A DNA stretch of 64,000 bases from Rhodohalobacter mucosus (GCF_003150675.1 NZ_QGGB01000002.1:248001-312000), one strand, 5' to 3'. Shown: positions 27,601 through 34,520, counted from the first letter of the stretch. A program made the numbers and translations. The notes: a model not told the origin generated them from the letters alone.

Positions 27601-29948
27601 TCTGCAACGGTTATAGTCACTCCCTCCAGCAGGTTGCCTCCGGCATCCCGCACTTCAACCTGCGGCGCCGGGGCAAGCGTTTCACCTGCTGTTGCAGCAC
27701 CCGGCTCCTGGAGCAGAGTCAGACTTGATGGCACTCCCAGTTCAGCCTGGGCCGTAAAGACCACGTCGCTTGTTAAACCGGCAGACGCGGTCACCTCATA
27801 CGATCCCGGTGTGCTGCCCAGGGTCAGGATTGTGGAAGCCAGTCCGTCAGGGCCCGTAACCACCGACTCTGCAGACAGGCTCTGTCCCAGGGCTCCCGGT
27901 GGACTCTGTGAAATGGCAAACGAAACCGTACGGCCGGAAACCGGGTTACCAAACTCATCCGATACTGCTGCCACAAATGGCGCAGCAAGTTCCTGTGTTA
28001 CGGTACCTGTCTGATTGTTCCCGCTCGCTATTGTAATTTCATTCGCATTACCCGCCAGGAACGTAATTTGCGGATTTTGAGAAAGAGTCACCGCATCTGC
28101 TCTTACAGAAAGGGTGATGGTTTCAGCAACCGTGCTCGTGACGGTAAAGGTATACTCACCCGCATTGGCAGTTTCAGAAATAGCACCCGCAGACGCATTG
28201 CCCAGGCCTGATACCTGAATATTATTCTCGATTCCGCTTACCGGATTGTTCTGGCTGTCGCGCAGCGAAACGGTAACCGTTGAGCTGCCTCCCACCACAA
28301 GTTCAGTCGGGTCTGCTGATACACTGGAATTTACAGAACTGACGGAGCTGGTGATAACTGTGCTGGTAAAGGGGCTTCCGGCAATTTCAGTGCCGTTCAG
28401 GGTGATGGATATATCATCCGTTCCGGCTGATACCGGAGTATAAGAGGATGTGTAGAGACCGTTACCCTGATCCGTAACCGATGTGAAGGACGCCCCTGTA
28501 TTTCCGGAAATCACCTCAAGAGCGATAAGCGATGCCGCACCTTCTACAGGGTTGCCGAAAGCATCGGATACCGTAATGTCGATAGCGGTTGATTCGCCTG
28601 CTGCGCCGTCTGGTACCGTTGCACTGCTGTTGGCCGGATTGCCGGCTGCAGCCGTCACAGTAAAAGCGGAGGATGTCAATTGCGGGAGGGCCGTATCATC
28701 CGCAGTAAACGTAATCTGATATCCTTCGGATGCAGTTTCAATGGTAAGATTTTCAAAAGCCGCAATCCCGTTCTGATCTGTAACGGACTGCAGCGTACTG
28801 CCCGGCGTAAAATCATTCTGGTTCAGGGTAGCCGTAATGTTCTCACCCTGTACAGGATCACCGAATCCATCAATGAGTGTTACAGCAGGAGCCGGAGCTA
28901 CTGCGGTTCCCGCAACGGTTTCACCCGGTTGTGTGGTTATGGTAAACTGCGGCGATCCTTCCTCTTCAAATTCTGCCGTTACAGCCTTATTGCTGTCCAT
29001 GATCAGCGTGGCGGGATTATCCGTCGTGTTCAGGTCGCCCGACCATCGGCCGAATCTCCATCCTGTATCCGGTGTAGCCGTCAGGCTTACCTCGGTTCCG
29101 TCAGGATAGGAAACAAGGTCAGGGTCGGCTGATACAATCCCCTGACCGCTCACTGAAAGAGTAAGGTCAAACTCCTCAGACTGTTCCTGAACAAAAACGG
29201 CTGTGATATTCTTGTCCGTATCGGCAACAACATCCACAGGGTTTTCGCTGCCGGTCAGATCTCCCTCCCAGCGGTTAAACTCCCAGCCGGTTTCCGGCTG
29301 TGCGGTGAGCCGGTAGGTGGCCACAACCTGCTCCATCATGGTACCTGTAAATTCCTGAACAACCCTGTTTCCGCTCGTTTGAACGGTTCCCGGGCTGGGC
29401 GGACTAAGCCTTCCGGGGCCTGAAACAGAAGCACCTTCAAGATCTTCCCTGTTTCCTGTAATATCCCTTTCACCGGTATCCTGAACACTTTCAGGCGGTG
29501 CATTGTCACCTGAGGTACCGTTCTGACCGGCAGTATCCGGTGGTGCGCTAAGCTGCTGTGAACCGGTTGTTTCAGTACTTACCACATCCTGAATCACTTC
29601 GCCCTCACCCACAATCGTAATATTCAGCTGTCCCTGCAGTTCAGCAAAAAGGGCTGTAATGCTGAGGTTCCTGCGGATAAAAAGCTCTGCGGGGTTCTGG
29701 GTGCCTGTAAAGTCACCCTGCCACTCTTCAAAAAGAAATCCATCGGAAGGTTCTGCGCGCAGTATGATGCGTGAACCGTCAACGAATTCACCGCCGGAGG
29801 GTGTCACCGTGCCGCTATTTTCCGGACTTACATTTGTGGTTAGCGTATAATTTTCCGGAAGGGAATCGTCGAAAGGAGTAGTGGATGTATCACAACTAAA
29901 GGTGAACACCGCGATCACTATAGCGATTCCGTATAAAAGTCTGCGCAT
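15636..29948 (-). CDS. Giant Ig-like repeat lipoprotein (4770 aa)
   Basis: Signal peptide with lipobox TFSC (Cys19), then Asp20 and FDDSL. Residues about 33-332 hold three InlB-type/beta-strand repeats, recognised by EEWQGDFTG, NRWEGDLTG and GRWSGDLNT. One has a disordered insert rich in Pro, Gly and Ser. From about 333 to the end I count roughly 44 Ig-like modules of about 100 residues in several recurring types: ITTQPG..TAGQ..., VTVP.G.AG..T.ITV.D.FGNPV, SVTANP..L.AG.SSTVTV.LRD, SGNNQTG, and F.FGTI.SPQTAG. These resemble invasin/Big_1 and filamin-type domains. I see no cysteine beyond Cys19 and very few lysines. No tip domain and no T9SS sorting signal follows the last module. Most likely an outer-membrane-anchored stalk or adhesin, perhaps over 150 nm long if extended. 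Confidence 0.9.
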   Translation of the reverse strand: MRRLLYGIAIVIAVFTFSCDTSTTPFDDSLPENYTLTTNVSPENSGTVTPSGGEFVDGSRIILRAEPSDGFLFEEWQGDFTGTQNPAELFIRRNLSITALFAELQGQLNITIVGEGEVIQDVVSTETTGSQQLSAPPDTAGQNGTSGDNAPPESVQDTGERDITGNREDLEGASVSGPGRLSPPSPGTVQTSGNRVVQEFTGTMMEQVVATYRLTAQPETGWEFNRWEGDLTGSENPVDVVADTDKNITAVFVQEQSEEFDLTLSVSGQGIVSADPDLVSYPDGTEVSLTATPDTGWRFGRWSGDLNTTDNPATLIMDSNKAVTAEFEEEGSPQFTITTQPGETVAGTAVAPAPAVTLIDGFGDPVQGENITATLNQNDFTPGSTLQSVTDQNGIAAFENLTIETASEGYQITFTADDTALPQLTSSAFTVTAAAGNPANSSATVPDGAAGESTAIDITVSDAFGNPVEGAASLIALEVISGNTGASFTSVTDQGNGLYTSSYTPVSAGTDDISITLNGTEIAGSPFTSTVITSSVSSVNSSVSADPTELVVGGSSTVTVSLRDSQNNPVSGIENNIQVSGLGNASAGAISETANAGEYTFTVTSTVAETITLSVRADAVTLSQNPQITFLAGNANEITIASGNNQTGTVTQELAAPFVAAVSDEFGNPVSGRTVSFAISQSPPGALGQSLSAESVVTGPDGLASTILTLGSTPGSYEVTASAGLTSDVVFTAQAELGVPSSLTLLQEPGAATAGETLAPAPQVEVRDAGGNLLEGVTITVAEQGGYSFDSGTLSAASDVSGIVQFNDLVIETAGTYSLIFSEDSGSAPDVTSGSFDITAAAADAASSSATVPASGVAGSETVITVELFDAFGNPAGGEAANIGIDITGANSASPAASETANTGEYTTSYTPTASGTDNIDITLSGAALPGSPFTSDVTTSDISPSNSAVSANPASVTVGSSSTVTVELRDGSGNLIGGLSAGDFTVSVSGDASAGSLSETTPGVYEFNVNNTTAEQVSVSVSANGVSLDDTPVITFNAGAPTQITITSQPQQSVAGQPVEGTPSILLRDTFNNPVPGIEVTLSEQSGHSSISGTLVIQTNTAGTAAFSDAVITETGTYNLVFTSAAGLVATSNAFDVIAAPADPASTIANVPNGAAGDITSITITVEDAFGNRVEGVAADLAVSVSGANAGAAVTAIIESGNGIYTTGYTPASTGDDQIAITLGGAAISGSPYTSTVITSDAENVAITQQPLQTTAGAPIGGPPSVLVTDSFDNPVQGVEVTVSVQTGEFSSGTVSQSTNSSGVAIFDDLVIDDAGSYTLEFNAIGATDNAVSQPFDVVPSAPAAMNLVSGNNQTGTVTETLTDPFTVRVSDGFGNPVESVSVDFAVNSEPSGAAGTSLSATTVQTNAAGEASTLLTLGSVAGSYSVIASATGLTSVQFNATAAAGAADRFEFGTISSPQTAGQPFGITIQAFDAQNNAASGYNGTAALSTTAGTITPASAGFTGGQAVLNAEVTQAGSAQTISAQDGTITGTSNTFDVETGGIDAGNSSVTANPISLQAGGSSVLTIVLQDAIGNPVSGLQNSAFTIGLTGSALAGTVTETATAGTYETTITNETAETVSVAVTVSGVPLTDSPSVTFTAAAASVIELVSGNNQTGEISTQLANPLTVRVSDAFNNPVSGYAVNYAIDQTPAGAAGQSLSSSSVLTGSTGEASVLFTLGDKAGTYTVDADGGAIGSVTFSAAAEIGSATDLVITQQPVNTTAGNIITPAPEVRVDDAGGNPVQGIGVTVSLQGGSFSSGTLSGVTDAGGTVLFDDLIIQSAGTYTLLFNADAAGVADETSSSFTINADTPVASNTTATVPDGTAGNPTNISITVLDQFNNPVIGQAGNLSVSVSGSNSASPAVTESGTPGVYTTSYTPTVAGTDNIAITLSGSPVSGSPFTSQVTTSDISASNSTVTPNPSTLQVGSSSTVTVLVRDGSNNLIGGLTNTDFSINVTGAATAGSVSETTTGTYQFTVQNQTAQAVTVTVTASGVTLNDTPQITFEAGDVSITGIQTQPGESVAGQSIAGPPLVRLIDEFGNRVPGVDITVSEQSGQTFAAGTLTRASNASGEASFTDLVINEAGSYNLVFTASGQIGTSAAFNVIPAAASPAQTTASVPGGSAGDPTTITITAEDTFGNRVTGIAGSLSVSVSGANAGATVAPITESGNGIYTTSYTPVSTGDDQLSITLGGSAISGSPYTSTVITSNAENVAITQQPLQTTAGAAISGPPSVTVTDDLGNPVQNVEVNVTETSGQAFASGTVQQFTNSSGVAQFSDLVVNPAGSYSLTFNAVGVTDNAVSDLFDVVAATASASTILSGNNQSGTVATQLAVPLSVEVTDAFGNPVGGQNVAFSFNTVPAGASGQALSVTDAVTDASGSVSTLLTLGDLSGVYTVDADAGGAGIQTFTATAEAGAANSFEFSTIATPQTAGSPFSVTITAQDAFTNTASGYTGTATLTTTAGTVAPNTTPAFSDGQITLDLSVSEAGTDQTITATDGAISGVSNAFDVQTGGVSADQSTVTANPVTLQAGTPSTVTIELRDGSNNPIGGVTDFTIAASGDATAGTVSETGTAGTYTFTVNNNTAETVTVTVTADGVLLLDQPDITFTAADPDLMLITTEPGASTAGEAIAGPPAVRITDALGNPVPGAGVTVTVQGGTPFVAGSVSSVNTNADGFAIFDNIAISTAGSYNLVFASAGVTNRTSNAFNVNAAPADAASTTATVPAGTAGQSTAITVNVEDAFGNPVTGEAANLAATISGGPNAGATVSAFSDDGAGTYSASYTPTASGTDEVSITLGSSVISGSPYSTDVSTAAADPANTTAVVPDGTAGNPTTITITVLDAFNNPVSGEAGNLSVEVTGDNSATPTVSETGTAGEYTASYTPTVAGSDNVAITLNSIAISGSPYTSNVTTSDISAVNSSVTANPLTLQAGNSSTVTVELRDGSNNPIGGLTNTDFSLGVTGSGSEGSVTETATDGTYIFTVNNTTAETVTVTVTASGVLLQDQPDITFEAGAVDLIVITTQPGSAIAGQAIPGPPTVRLTDQFNNRVPNVSVSVTEQGGQAFVSGDLTLLTDLNGEVQFSNLVLGPEGQYNLVFSAATEAATSNAFTVSPADPDPASTTASVPNGSAGDATNITITVEDAFGNRVEGASADLAASVTSGPNAGASFTAVAETGNGVYTTSYTPTVTGDDQITITAGGVQIQGSPFTSTVSTSDADAVVITQQPGTTVAGQTISGPPAVRVDDDLNNPVEGIEVTVSEQGGASFSSGTFTVSTGPDGIASFSDLVFTQTGSYNLEFSAVGVAVNAVSSTFDVTAAASDPAQTTASVPANGTAGELTAISITVQDAFGNPVNGAEGDLALSIGTGPNTGAVFAPVVAEGSGVYSSSYTPTASGTDDIAITLNAVAISGSPYSTVVSAGTASALTAVSGTGQSAEISQTLAQPFIVQVNDAFGNPVEGESVGFSISGTPVDAVGQSLSATAVLTDPNGQASTTMTLGDKTGTYSVDASWSTETVTFTADATAGTLSGFEIGTIPTPQTAGANFGINVRAVDSGNNTVSGYNATAVLGNTVGDIAPTSLSFVNGEATESVTITQSGSGQALTVTDGAITETSNTFDVNPAAADPASTTATVPAGTAGAPTTITVNVADAFGNAVTGEAANLAASVSGGPNAGATVSAFSDDGGGSYSAGYTPSAAGDDEITITLNTTGISGSPYTSTVSAGTAASFSFDTITSPQTAGADFGITITALDAGSNTADAYNGTATLTTTAGTITPALATFTAGVASLSVDVSGAGTGQTITATDGAITGTSNNFDVNPGAVSASGSSVTATSPHTADGSDASTVTIAVQDANGNPISGLINTDFTVDLGLTSASPGTVSEIGTSGTYTVDVTNSTVESVTVTITADGVVLENTPIIEFQAGVADATQSTIGADPATGLTANGTDLSTLTITARDGSDNLLEGEDVFFELTSGTGGSLSAGPWTTDLNGVATATLTSVDANTITVTGYLGSDNTGAVLGTADVEFIAGAATQISSLTIADSEIALDGSTSVTATVLDANANPVEGVAVSFSSDQITRATVDASALTNASGQATAVVTGSANESGAVVITGSISDADGNVEASDNATVGLTVLAGAADATQSTIGADPATGLTANGTDLSTLTITARDGSDNLLEGEDVFFELTSGTGGTLSTGPWTTDVNGVATATLTSVDANTITVTGYLGTDATGAVVGTADVEFVAGAPASVSASTVQGSAAADGISELEYLVTVADANANPVSGASVIASDDGTAITYPSGSTLNTDANGQVTFTAVSSTVQSGVIFTFTEQVNSNSTTATGSFTDASGFTVADPGGQTAGSGFNLGISDASGIDGVLLDGSINVTVTSDIDGEVHNTVVTFTAGAGSVPVTLTTADTHTLTVDVDGVTANETAAVSVTAAAASSMTVNVQPSLTTAGTAINPAPAVLIEDSFGNAVNGVNVTATLSSNDFTGTSTVLEASGTDGIAEFTNLVIEAAATGYTITFNADAVGVADVISGPFTVQAASASAIEIATIASPQTAGTPFSITLNALDDFGNLDASFAETADLTTTAGTISPTTAAFTSGTVTLDVDVTLSGTGQTITATGQGTGVTGTSNAFDVNPGAVSASVSSVTADPTTLTVGGSSTLTIVLQDANGNAITGLTSGDFTISPDGSATTDGIVTETGTPGTYTVSVTNTVAETITVTVTANTVTLNDSPSITFN
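17125..17442 (-). repeat. Recently duplicated Ig module, copy 1
   Basis: A 318-bp (106-codon) module inside the giant gene that is nearly identical at DNA level to 17761-18078, at a constant distance of 636 bp (212 codons). Most other modules are recognisable only at protein level. Confidence 0.9.
17761..18078 (-). repeat. Recently duplicated Ig module, copy 2
   Basis: Second copy of the 106-codon module, which begins ADATQSTIGADPATG. The long identical run TTCAAAAAAGACATCCTCAC and its flanks are shared with copy 1. A different Ig module separates them, so the duplicated unit may have been two modules long. Confidence 0.9.
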
Positions 29949-30349
29949 CTCTGGCCCCTTGTACCTCTTCTTAACTTAGCAATCAGCTCATCCCGTTTTC
30001 TCTGTTTACGGGATAATTCCAACCATTTTTGAGGGATCTTCTATATAGCAATTTGGTGAACGCTTTCTGATTAGTTTCCTCTAATACAAAAGACTTATCC
30101 ACAATTCACAACCTCTGTAATATGCCTCAAAACCATATCGTACAGTTTAATTTCAATCTGCTTTGAAACAGTCCCCGTTTGAAACTCCCTCTGTCTTATT
30201 CCATATCCTTCAATGAAAGCTGAATTCCTGTTTCAACATCATTATGCCCATGGTAATATTCCACATTTCGCAATTTTTTTTGTATATAGTATAGATAGGT
30301 TAACACTGTTAAGCAGTCTTAATAACCCAATAATCAATGATTATACAGG
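29949..30349. other. Divergent intergenic region
   Basis: About 400 bp between the giant lipoprotein gene and the thiolase gene, with both promoters presumably inside. It is AT-rich near 30275-30300. Apart from the palindrome at 30300-30312 nothing specific is seen. Confidence 0.5.
30300..30312. promoter_or_regulatory. Possible operator upstream of fadI-like gene
   Basis: A perfect 13-bp palindrome, TTAACA-C-TGTTAA, directly follows an AT-rich TATATAGTATAG stretch and ends 37 bp before the thiolase ATG. The position fits a repressor site at the promoter. No regulator gene is adjacent, so which protein binds is unknown. Confidence 0.4.
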
Positions 30350-31654
30350 ATGAGTGAATCCTCAAAGAACCGTGAAGCTGTATTCATAGACGGAGGCAGA
30401 ACGCCTTTTCTGAGATCTCAGACAGAGTTTAAAAAATTGACATCCTTTGACCTGGGGCGTATCGCCGTATCGGGCCTGATCAGCAAATCCATGCTCGAGG
30501 AGGAGCTTGTGGATCATATCTGGTACGGCAATGTGATACAGGATATCAACACCAGCAATGTGGCCAGGGAGATCTCCATAGCGGCAGGCCTGCCCGATAG
30601 CATTCCCGCCACAACGGTATCGATGGCCTGCATATCATCCAATGTGGCGCTTACGTCCGCTGTCAACGCTATTGCAACCGGAAATATTCACTGTTCCATT
30701 GTAGGCGGTGTGGAGGTAATGAGCGATATTCCGATCCGGTTCAGAAAGAGATTCCGGCAGAAGCTGCTGGAATCACAAAAGTATCGCAGCTTTTCCGATT
30801 GGCTCGGTTTTTTCAAGGGGCTGCGGCCGTCCGACCTTCTGCCTGAGATACCTTCCATTTCGGAATACTCAACCGGTGAAACAATGGGACAGAGCTGTGA
30901 CAAAATGGCTGCCAAGTTCGGCGTTACCCGTGAAGAACAGGATGCCTTTGCGCTCCGATCTCATCTGAGGGCCGCGAAGGCGACCGACGGGGGTCAGATT
31001 GAAAAGGAAATTATCCCGGTGTCGGTTCATAACGGCAACAAGGTGGTTCAGAAAGACAATGGCGTGCGCGGCGACAGTACAATGGAGAAGCTCTCCTCCC
31101 TTCGTCCGGCCTTTGTGAAACCGCACGGCACCGTAACGGCAGGAAACGCATCCTTTCTGACCGACGGCGCCTCCGCGGCCCTGGTAATGGAAAAAGAGTT
31201 CGCCCTGAGCCATGGGTACACCCCCAAAGCAGTCATCCGAAACTATAAATACGTAGCACGCCGGCCGGATGACGAACTGCTGATTGGACCTGCTCTCGCG
31301 GTCCCCCAGGTTCTGGATGAGATGAATCTCAGCATGGAAGATGTCGATGTATTTGAGTTCCATGAGGCGTTTGCAGGCCAGATGGTTACGGTACTTAAAG
31401 CCCTGGCGAGTGATGATTTTGCAAAAAACCGGCTCGGCCGTGAGCGTGCAGCGGGTGATGTACCCATGGATAAGCTGAATGTGTATGGCGGATCCCTCTC
31501 CATCGGGCACCCTTTTGCCGCAACCGGAATCCGCCTTGTAACCACGGCAGCCAACCGTCTGATCGATGAAGGCGGACGCTACGCCCTCATTGCCGCCTGT
31601 GCCGCCGGAGGCCAGGGCCATGCAATGGTGATTGAGAGGTTTAGTAGTGAGTAG
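30350..31654 (+). CDS. fadI: Acetyl-CoA acyltransferase (3-ketoacyl-CoA thiolase), FadI type
   Basis: A 434-residue thiolase that cleaves 3-ketoacyl-CoA to acetyl-CoA and a shortened acyl-CoA in beta-oxidation. The nucleophilic Cys94 lies in SMACISSN; the catalytic His and Cys lie in IGHPFAATGIR (about 388) and AACAAGGQGHA (about 420); FEFHEAFAG (about 355) is the conserved NEAF-like motif with Phe-His. An insertion around residues 130-175 and the overall length are those of FadI-like beta subunits of trifunctional systems rather than of short AtoB thiolases. The fadJ-like gene lies 341 bp downstream on the same strand, separated by repeats. Confidence 0.9.
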   Translation: MSESSKNREAVFIDGGRTPFLRSQTEFKKLTSFDLGRIAVSGLISKSMLEEELVDHIWYGNVIQDINTSNVAREISIAAGLPDSIPATTVSMACISSNVALTSAVNAIATGNIHCSIVGGVEVMSDIPIRFRKRFRQKLLESQKYRSFSDWLGFFKGLRPSDLLPEIPSISEYSTGETMGQSCDKMAAKFGVTREEQDAFALRSHLRAAKATDGGQIEKEIIPVSVHNGNKVVQKDNGVRGDSTMEKLSSLRPAFVKPHGTVTAGNASFLTDGASAALVMEKEFALSHGYTPKAVIRNYKYVARRPDDELLIGPALAVPQVLDEMNLSMEDVDVFEFHEAFAGQMVTVLKALASDDFAKNRLGRERAAGDVPMDKLNVYGGSLSIGHPFAATGIRLVTTAANRLIDEGGRYALIAACAAGGQGHAMVIERFSSE

Positions 31655-31664
31655 TGAGAATTAC

Positions 31665-31723
31665 TCCCCTCTGGAGAGGGGACAGATCGATGAGCGCTTA
31701 GCGAGTCGGTCAGGGGTGTGTTC
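31665..31723. repeat. GAACACACCCCT-family palindromic repeat
   Basis: Contains the palindrome CCCCTCTGGAGAGGGG, the word AGCGCTTAGCGAG and the end AGGGGTGTGTTC. It is one of three copies packed between fadI and fadJ. Confidence 0.8.
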
Positions 31724-31773
31724 CCGACCGCTGATCAGGTTTGTGAGTTCGAATATGTTTTCGAGCTCAGCTG

Positions 31774-31860
31774 AACACACCCCACGCATCCCCTCTGGAG
31801 AGGGGACAGAGTTAATAAAAGAACGCAAAAGCGTTGCTTTTAAAACTCAGGGGTGTGTAC
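31774..31860. repeat. GAACACACCCCT-family repeat, two-ended copy
   Basis: The most complete copy: it begins GAACACACCCC, has the central palindrome at 31791-31806 and ends GGGGTGTGTA. The two ends are inverted complements, so the unit looks like a short element with terminal inverted repeats. Confidence 0.8.
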
Positions 31861-31907
31861 AGGGCCCCGATGGTGCTTTGGCTTTCGCGTACGTATTCAA
31901 AAGCAAG

Positions 31908-31945
31908 AACACACTCTTAAGCCCCCTCCGGAGAGGGGACTTTTT
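31908..31945. repeat. GAACACACCCCT-family repeat, short copy
   Basis: GAACACACTC followed by the palindrome CCCCTCCGGAGAGGGG and a T tract (ACTTTTT). It could double as a terminator-like hairpin before fadJ. Confidence 0.75.
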
Positions 31946-31995
31946 CACGCATCAGCCTTATAAAATTTGAACAACTGTAAAACACGTTTATTAGC

Positions 31996-34143
31996 ATGAC
32001 AACTGAAGCCAAAACCAACATCCTGCATACCGAGATCATTGACGGCGTTGCTGTGGTTACGCTCGACACGCCAGACGAAAAGGTAAACAAGCTCAATGAA
32101 GAGCTGATTGAGGAGTTTTCGGAGCTGTTGGACCGGCTGGAATCGGATGACTCCCTGAATGGAGCCCTTCTCGTAAGCGGGAAGGATGAAAATTTCATTG
32201 CGGGAGCCGATATCGAGATGTTCAAAACCCGAGATACTGCTGAAGAGATGGCGAAGCTGAGCTGGACGGGTCACGAGATCCTGCTGCGTGTCGAAAAATG
32301 CAAAAAACCGATCGTGGCCGGTATTCACGGATCATGCATGGGTGGCGGAACCGAACTGGCGCTAGCCTGCCACTACCGCATCGTCTCCGATCACAATGCC
32401 ACAAAAATTGGTCTGCCCGAAGTTAAGCTGGGACTTCTCCCCGGAATGGGCGGCACCCAGCGTTTGCCCAGGCTAATAGGGATCCAGAAAGCGCTCACCT
32501 ACATGCTTACCGGGAAAAATATGTACAGCTATCAGGCGCGAAAAACAGGTTTCGCAGACGAAGTTATTCATCAACACGCTATCCGGGATGCGGGGATCAA
32601 GGCTGTAAAAAAATTGCGGGACAAAAAGGCAGATCACCCAGACAAACGTTCATTCGCTGAAAAAGCCCTGGAGAGCAACCCCATCGGACGCAGTATCCTC
32701 TTTAACCAGGCGCTGAAACGTACCATGAAAGAGACGCGGGGTAATTACCCGGCTCCTCCCAAAATTATTGAGAGCGTAAAATACGGATTCAAAAACGGAT
32801 TGGACGCAGGGCTTAAAAATGAATCCCTTTTGTTTGGCGAGTTGGCCGTGACTCCTGAATCGCGGGCCCTGGTGAACCTCTTTTTCGGTATGAATGCCGC
32901 CAAAAAGAACCCGCTTGACGATAAGAAGCGTGAGGTGAAGCGCATCGCAGTTCTGGGGGCCGGACTTATGGGCTCAGGTATTGCTGAAGTGAGTGCGGAA
33001 GAAGGGTATCATGTATGGCTGAAGGACCAGACCATGGAAAATGCCATGGAAGGCGAAGCGGAGATCGAGAAAAATCTCGAAAAAAAGGTTTCCAAGCGGA
33101 TTCTCTCCTCTTTTGAGAAAGATGAAAAAATGAGCCTGATTCACCCCACCACCACCTACAACGGATTTGAGAATATCGACCTTGTGATTGAAGCCGTGTT
33201 TGAAGATCTGGACCTGAAGCAGAAAATCGTGAATGAAGTGGAGTCGGCAGGATCCGAAAACACCATCTTCGCCTCAAATACATCGTCGCTGCCGATCTCA
33301 GATATCGCTGCAAAATCTGAGCGGCCTGAACAGATTATCGGTATGCACTACTTTTCGCCGGTTCAGAAGATGCCCCTACTGGAGATCATCAAAACGGATA
33401 AAACAGCCGATTGGGTTACTGCTACTGCGTTTGAGGTTGGGCTGAAACAAGGGAAAACCGTTATTGTTGTGAATGACGGCCCCGGATTCTATACCACCAG
33501 AATTCTTGCCCCATTTATGAATGAAGCGCTTCTGCTTCTCGAGGAGGGAGCCTCCATTGAACAGCTCGACAGTGCCATGAAGGATTTTGGTTTCCCGGTA
33601 GGTCCCGTTGCCCTGTTTGATGAGGTGGGAATCGATGTGGGAGCGCACGTTGCCGACACACTAAGCGACATTTTCGAAGAGCGTGGTGCAAAAACCAGCA
33701 AGAAGGCTGCGGAACTGGTGGATAAAGGCTACAAGGGAAGAAAGAACGGCAAAGGCTTTTACGTATATGAGTCCGGTTCGGGTGATAAGAAAAAGAAAAA
33801 AGAGGTCAATACGGAGATCTACTCCTTCTTTGGAGGATCTGACCGCAGGTCGTTTCCTGAAAATGAAATCCAGAAGCGGCTGACTCTGATGATGGTAAAT
33901 GAGGCTGTTTACTGTCTGCAGGAGAATATTCTGCAAAGTGCGACAGACGGTGATCTGGGTGCCATACTCGGCTTGGGATTCCCGCCCTTTCTGGGAGGAC
34001 CGTTTCGCTACATCGACCATGAAGGCCCGGACAAGATCATCGAATGGATGAGTACCCTTCAAAATGATCACGGCGACCGGTTCAAACCTGCCGGTTTGCT
34101 GATTGATAAGAACAAAAGCGGTAGGCGGTTTCACCCGGAGTGA
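31996..34143 (+). CDS. fadJ: Fatty acid oxidation multifunctional enzyme (enoyl-CoA hydratase / 3-hydroxyacyl-CoA dehydrogenase)
   Basis: A 715-residue two-part enzyme. Residues about 1-200 are crotonase fold: IAGADIEMF, the oxyanion motif GGGTELALACHYR, and GLPEVKLGLLPGMGGTQR with the catalytic Glu residues. Residues about 310-500 form the NAD-binding dehydrogenase with VLGAGLMGSGIA and catalytic HYFSPVQKMPLLEII. Two C-terminal helical dehydrogenase domains follow, with GFPVGPVALFDEVGID and LGLGFPPFLGGPFRY. It hydrates enoyl-CoA and oxidises 3-hydroxyacyl-CoA, delivering the thiolase substrate. It pairs with the fadI-like gene upstream in a trifunctional complex. Length and order match FadJ/FadB. 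Confidence 0.94.
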   Translation: MTTEAKTNILHTEIIDGVAVVTLDTPDEKVNKLNEELIEEFSELLDRLESDDSLNGALLVSGKDENFIAGADIEMFKTRDTAEEMAKLSWTGHEILLRVEKCKKPIVAGIHGSCMGGGTELALACHYRIVSDHNATKIGLPEVKLGLLPGMGGTQRLPRLIGIQKALTYMLTGKNMYSYQARKTGFADEVIHQHAIRDAGIKAVKKLRDKKADHPDKRSFAEKALESNPIGRSILFNQALKRTMKETRGNYPAPPKIIESVKYGFKNGLDAGLKNESLLFGELAVTPESRALVNLFFGMNAAKKNPLDDKKREVKRIAVLGAGLMGSGIAEVSAEEGYHVWLKDQTMENAMEGEAEIEKNLEKKVSKRILSSFEKDEKMSLIHPTTTYNGFENIDLVIEAVFEDLDLKQKIVNEVESAGSENTIFASNTSSLPISDIAAKSERPEQIIGMHYFSPVQKMPLLEIIKTDKTADWVTATAFEVGLKQGKTVIVVNDGPGFYTTRILAPFMNEALLLLEEGASIEQLDSAMKDFGFPVGPVALFDEVGIDVGAHVADTLSDIFEERGAKTSKKAAELVDKGYKGRKNGKGFYVYESGSGDKKKKKEVNTEIYSFFGGSDRRSFPENEIQKRLTLMMVNEAVYCLQENILQSATDGDLGAILGLGFPPFLGGPFRYIDHEGPDKIIEWMSTLQNDHGDRFKPAGLLIDKNKSGRRFHPE

Positions 34144-34520
34144 CCAGCCCTGATTGAATAGAGTCTGCCGTTAACAATCAATCGGTTTCAAATGCAATTG
34201 GGAAACCGGGCCTTTGAAGATGCGTGCCTTTGCGTTCCCCGGGCTTCCTTGAATCACATAATCATGACTGCAGTCGCTTGTTGAGATAATCGCTTCAAAA
34301 AAAGTTCCTGCATAATTGCTCCATAGGGAATCTCCCGATTCTCACGTTCGGGAGCGCTCCATACCCTTTCTGCAGCACTTTCCGTTAATTTCATAAACCA
34401 TACGTAAACGTCTGTGAAACTATGCGAGAGCACGGTCGGGATTTTTCAAACGAAGTTGCATTGCGGGACACCCCGGACGGATAGAGAAACTGTAATATTG
34501 ATCAAACCAAGGAGAAACCT
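34144..34520. other. Intergenic spacer
   Basis: No gene or repeat family recognised. A small hairpin (TCCCGA...TCGGGA, about 34332-34352) is present. A good ribosome-binding site, AAGGAG, lies at about 34508-34513 before the SDR gene. Confidence 0.45.

Noticed and set aside
16012-28014. Many plus-strand ORFs of 60-260 residues opposite the giant gene
   Set aside because: They lie antisense to a continuous, clearly modular protein. They repeat with the modules and look like low-complexity Val/Ser/Ala/Pro translations; they arise from codon bias.
30869-31621. 250-residue minus-strand ORF opposite the thiolase gene
   Set aside because: The plus-strand thiolase has complete family motifs over the same bases; the antisense frame has none.
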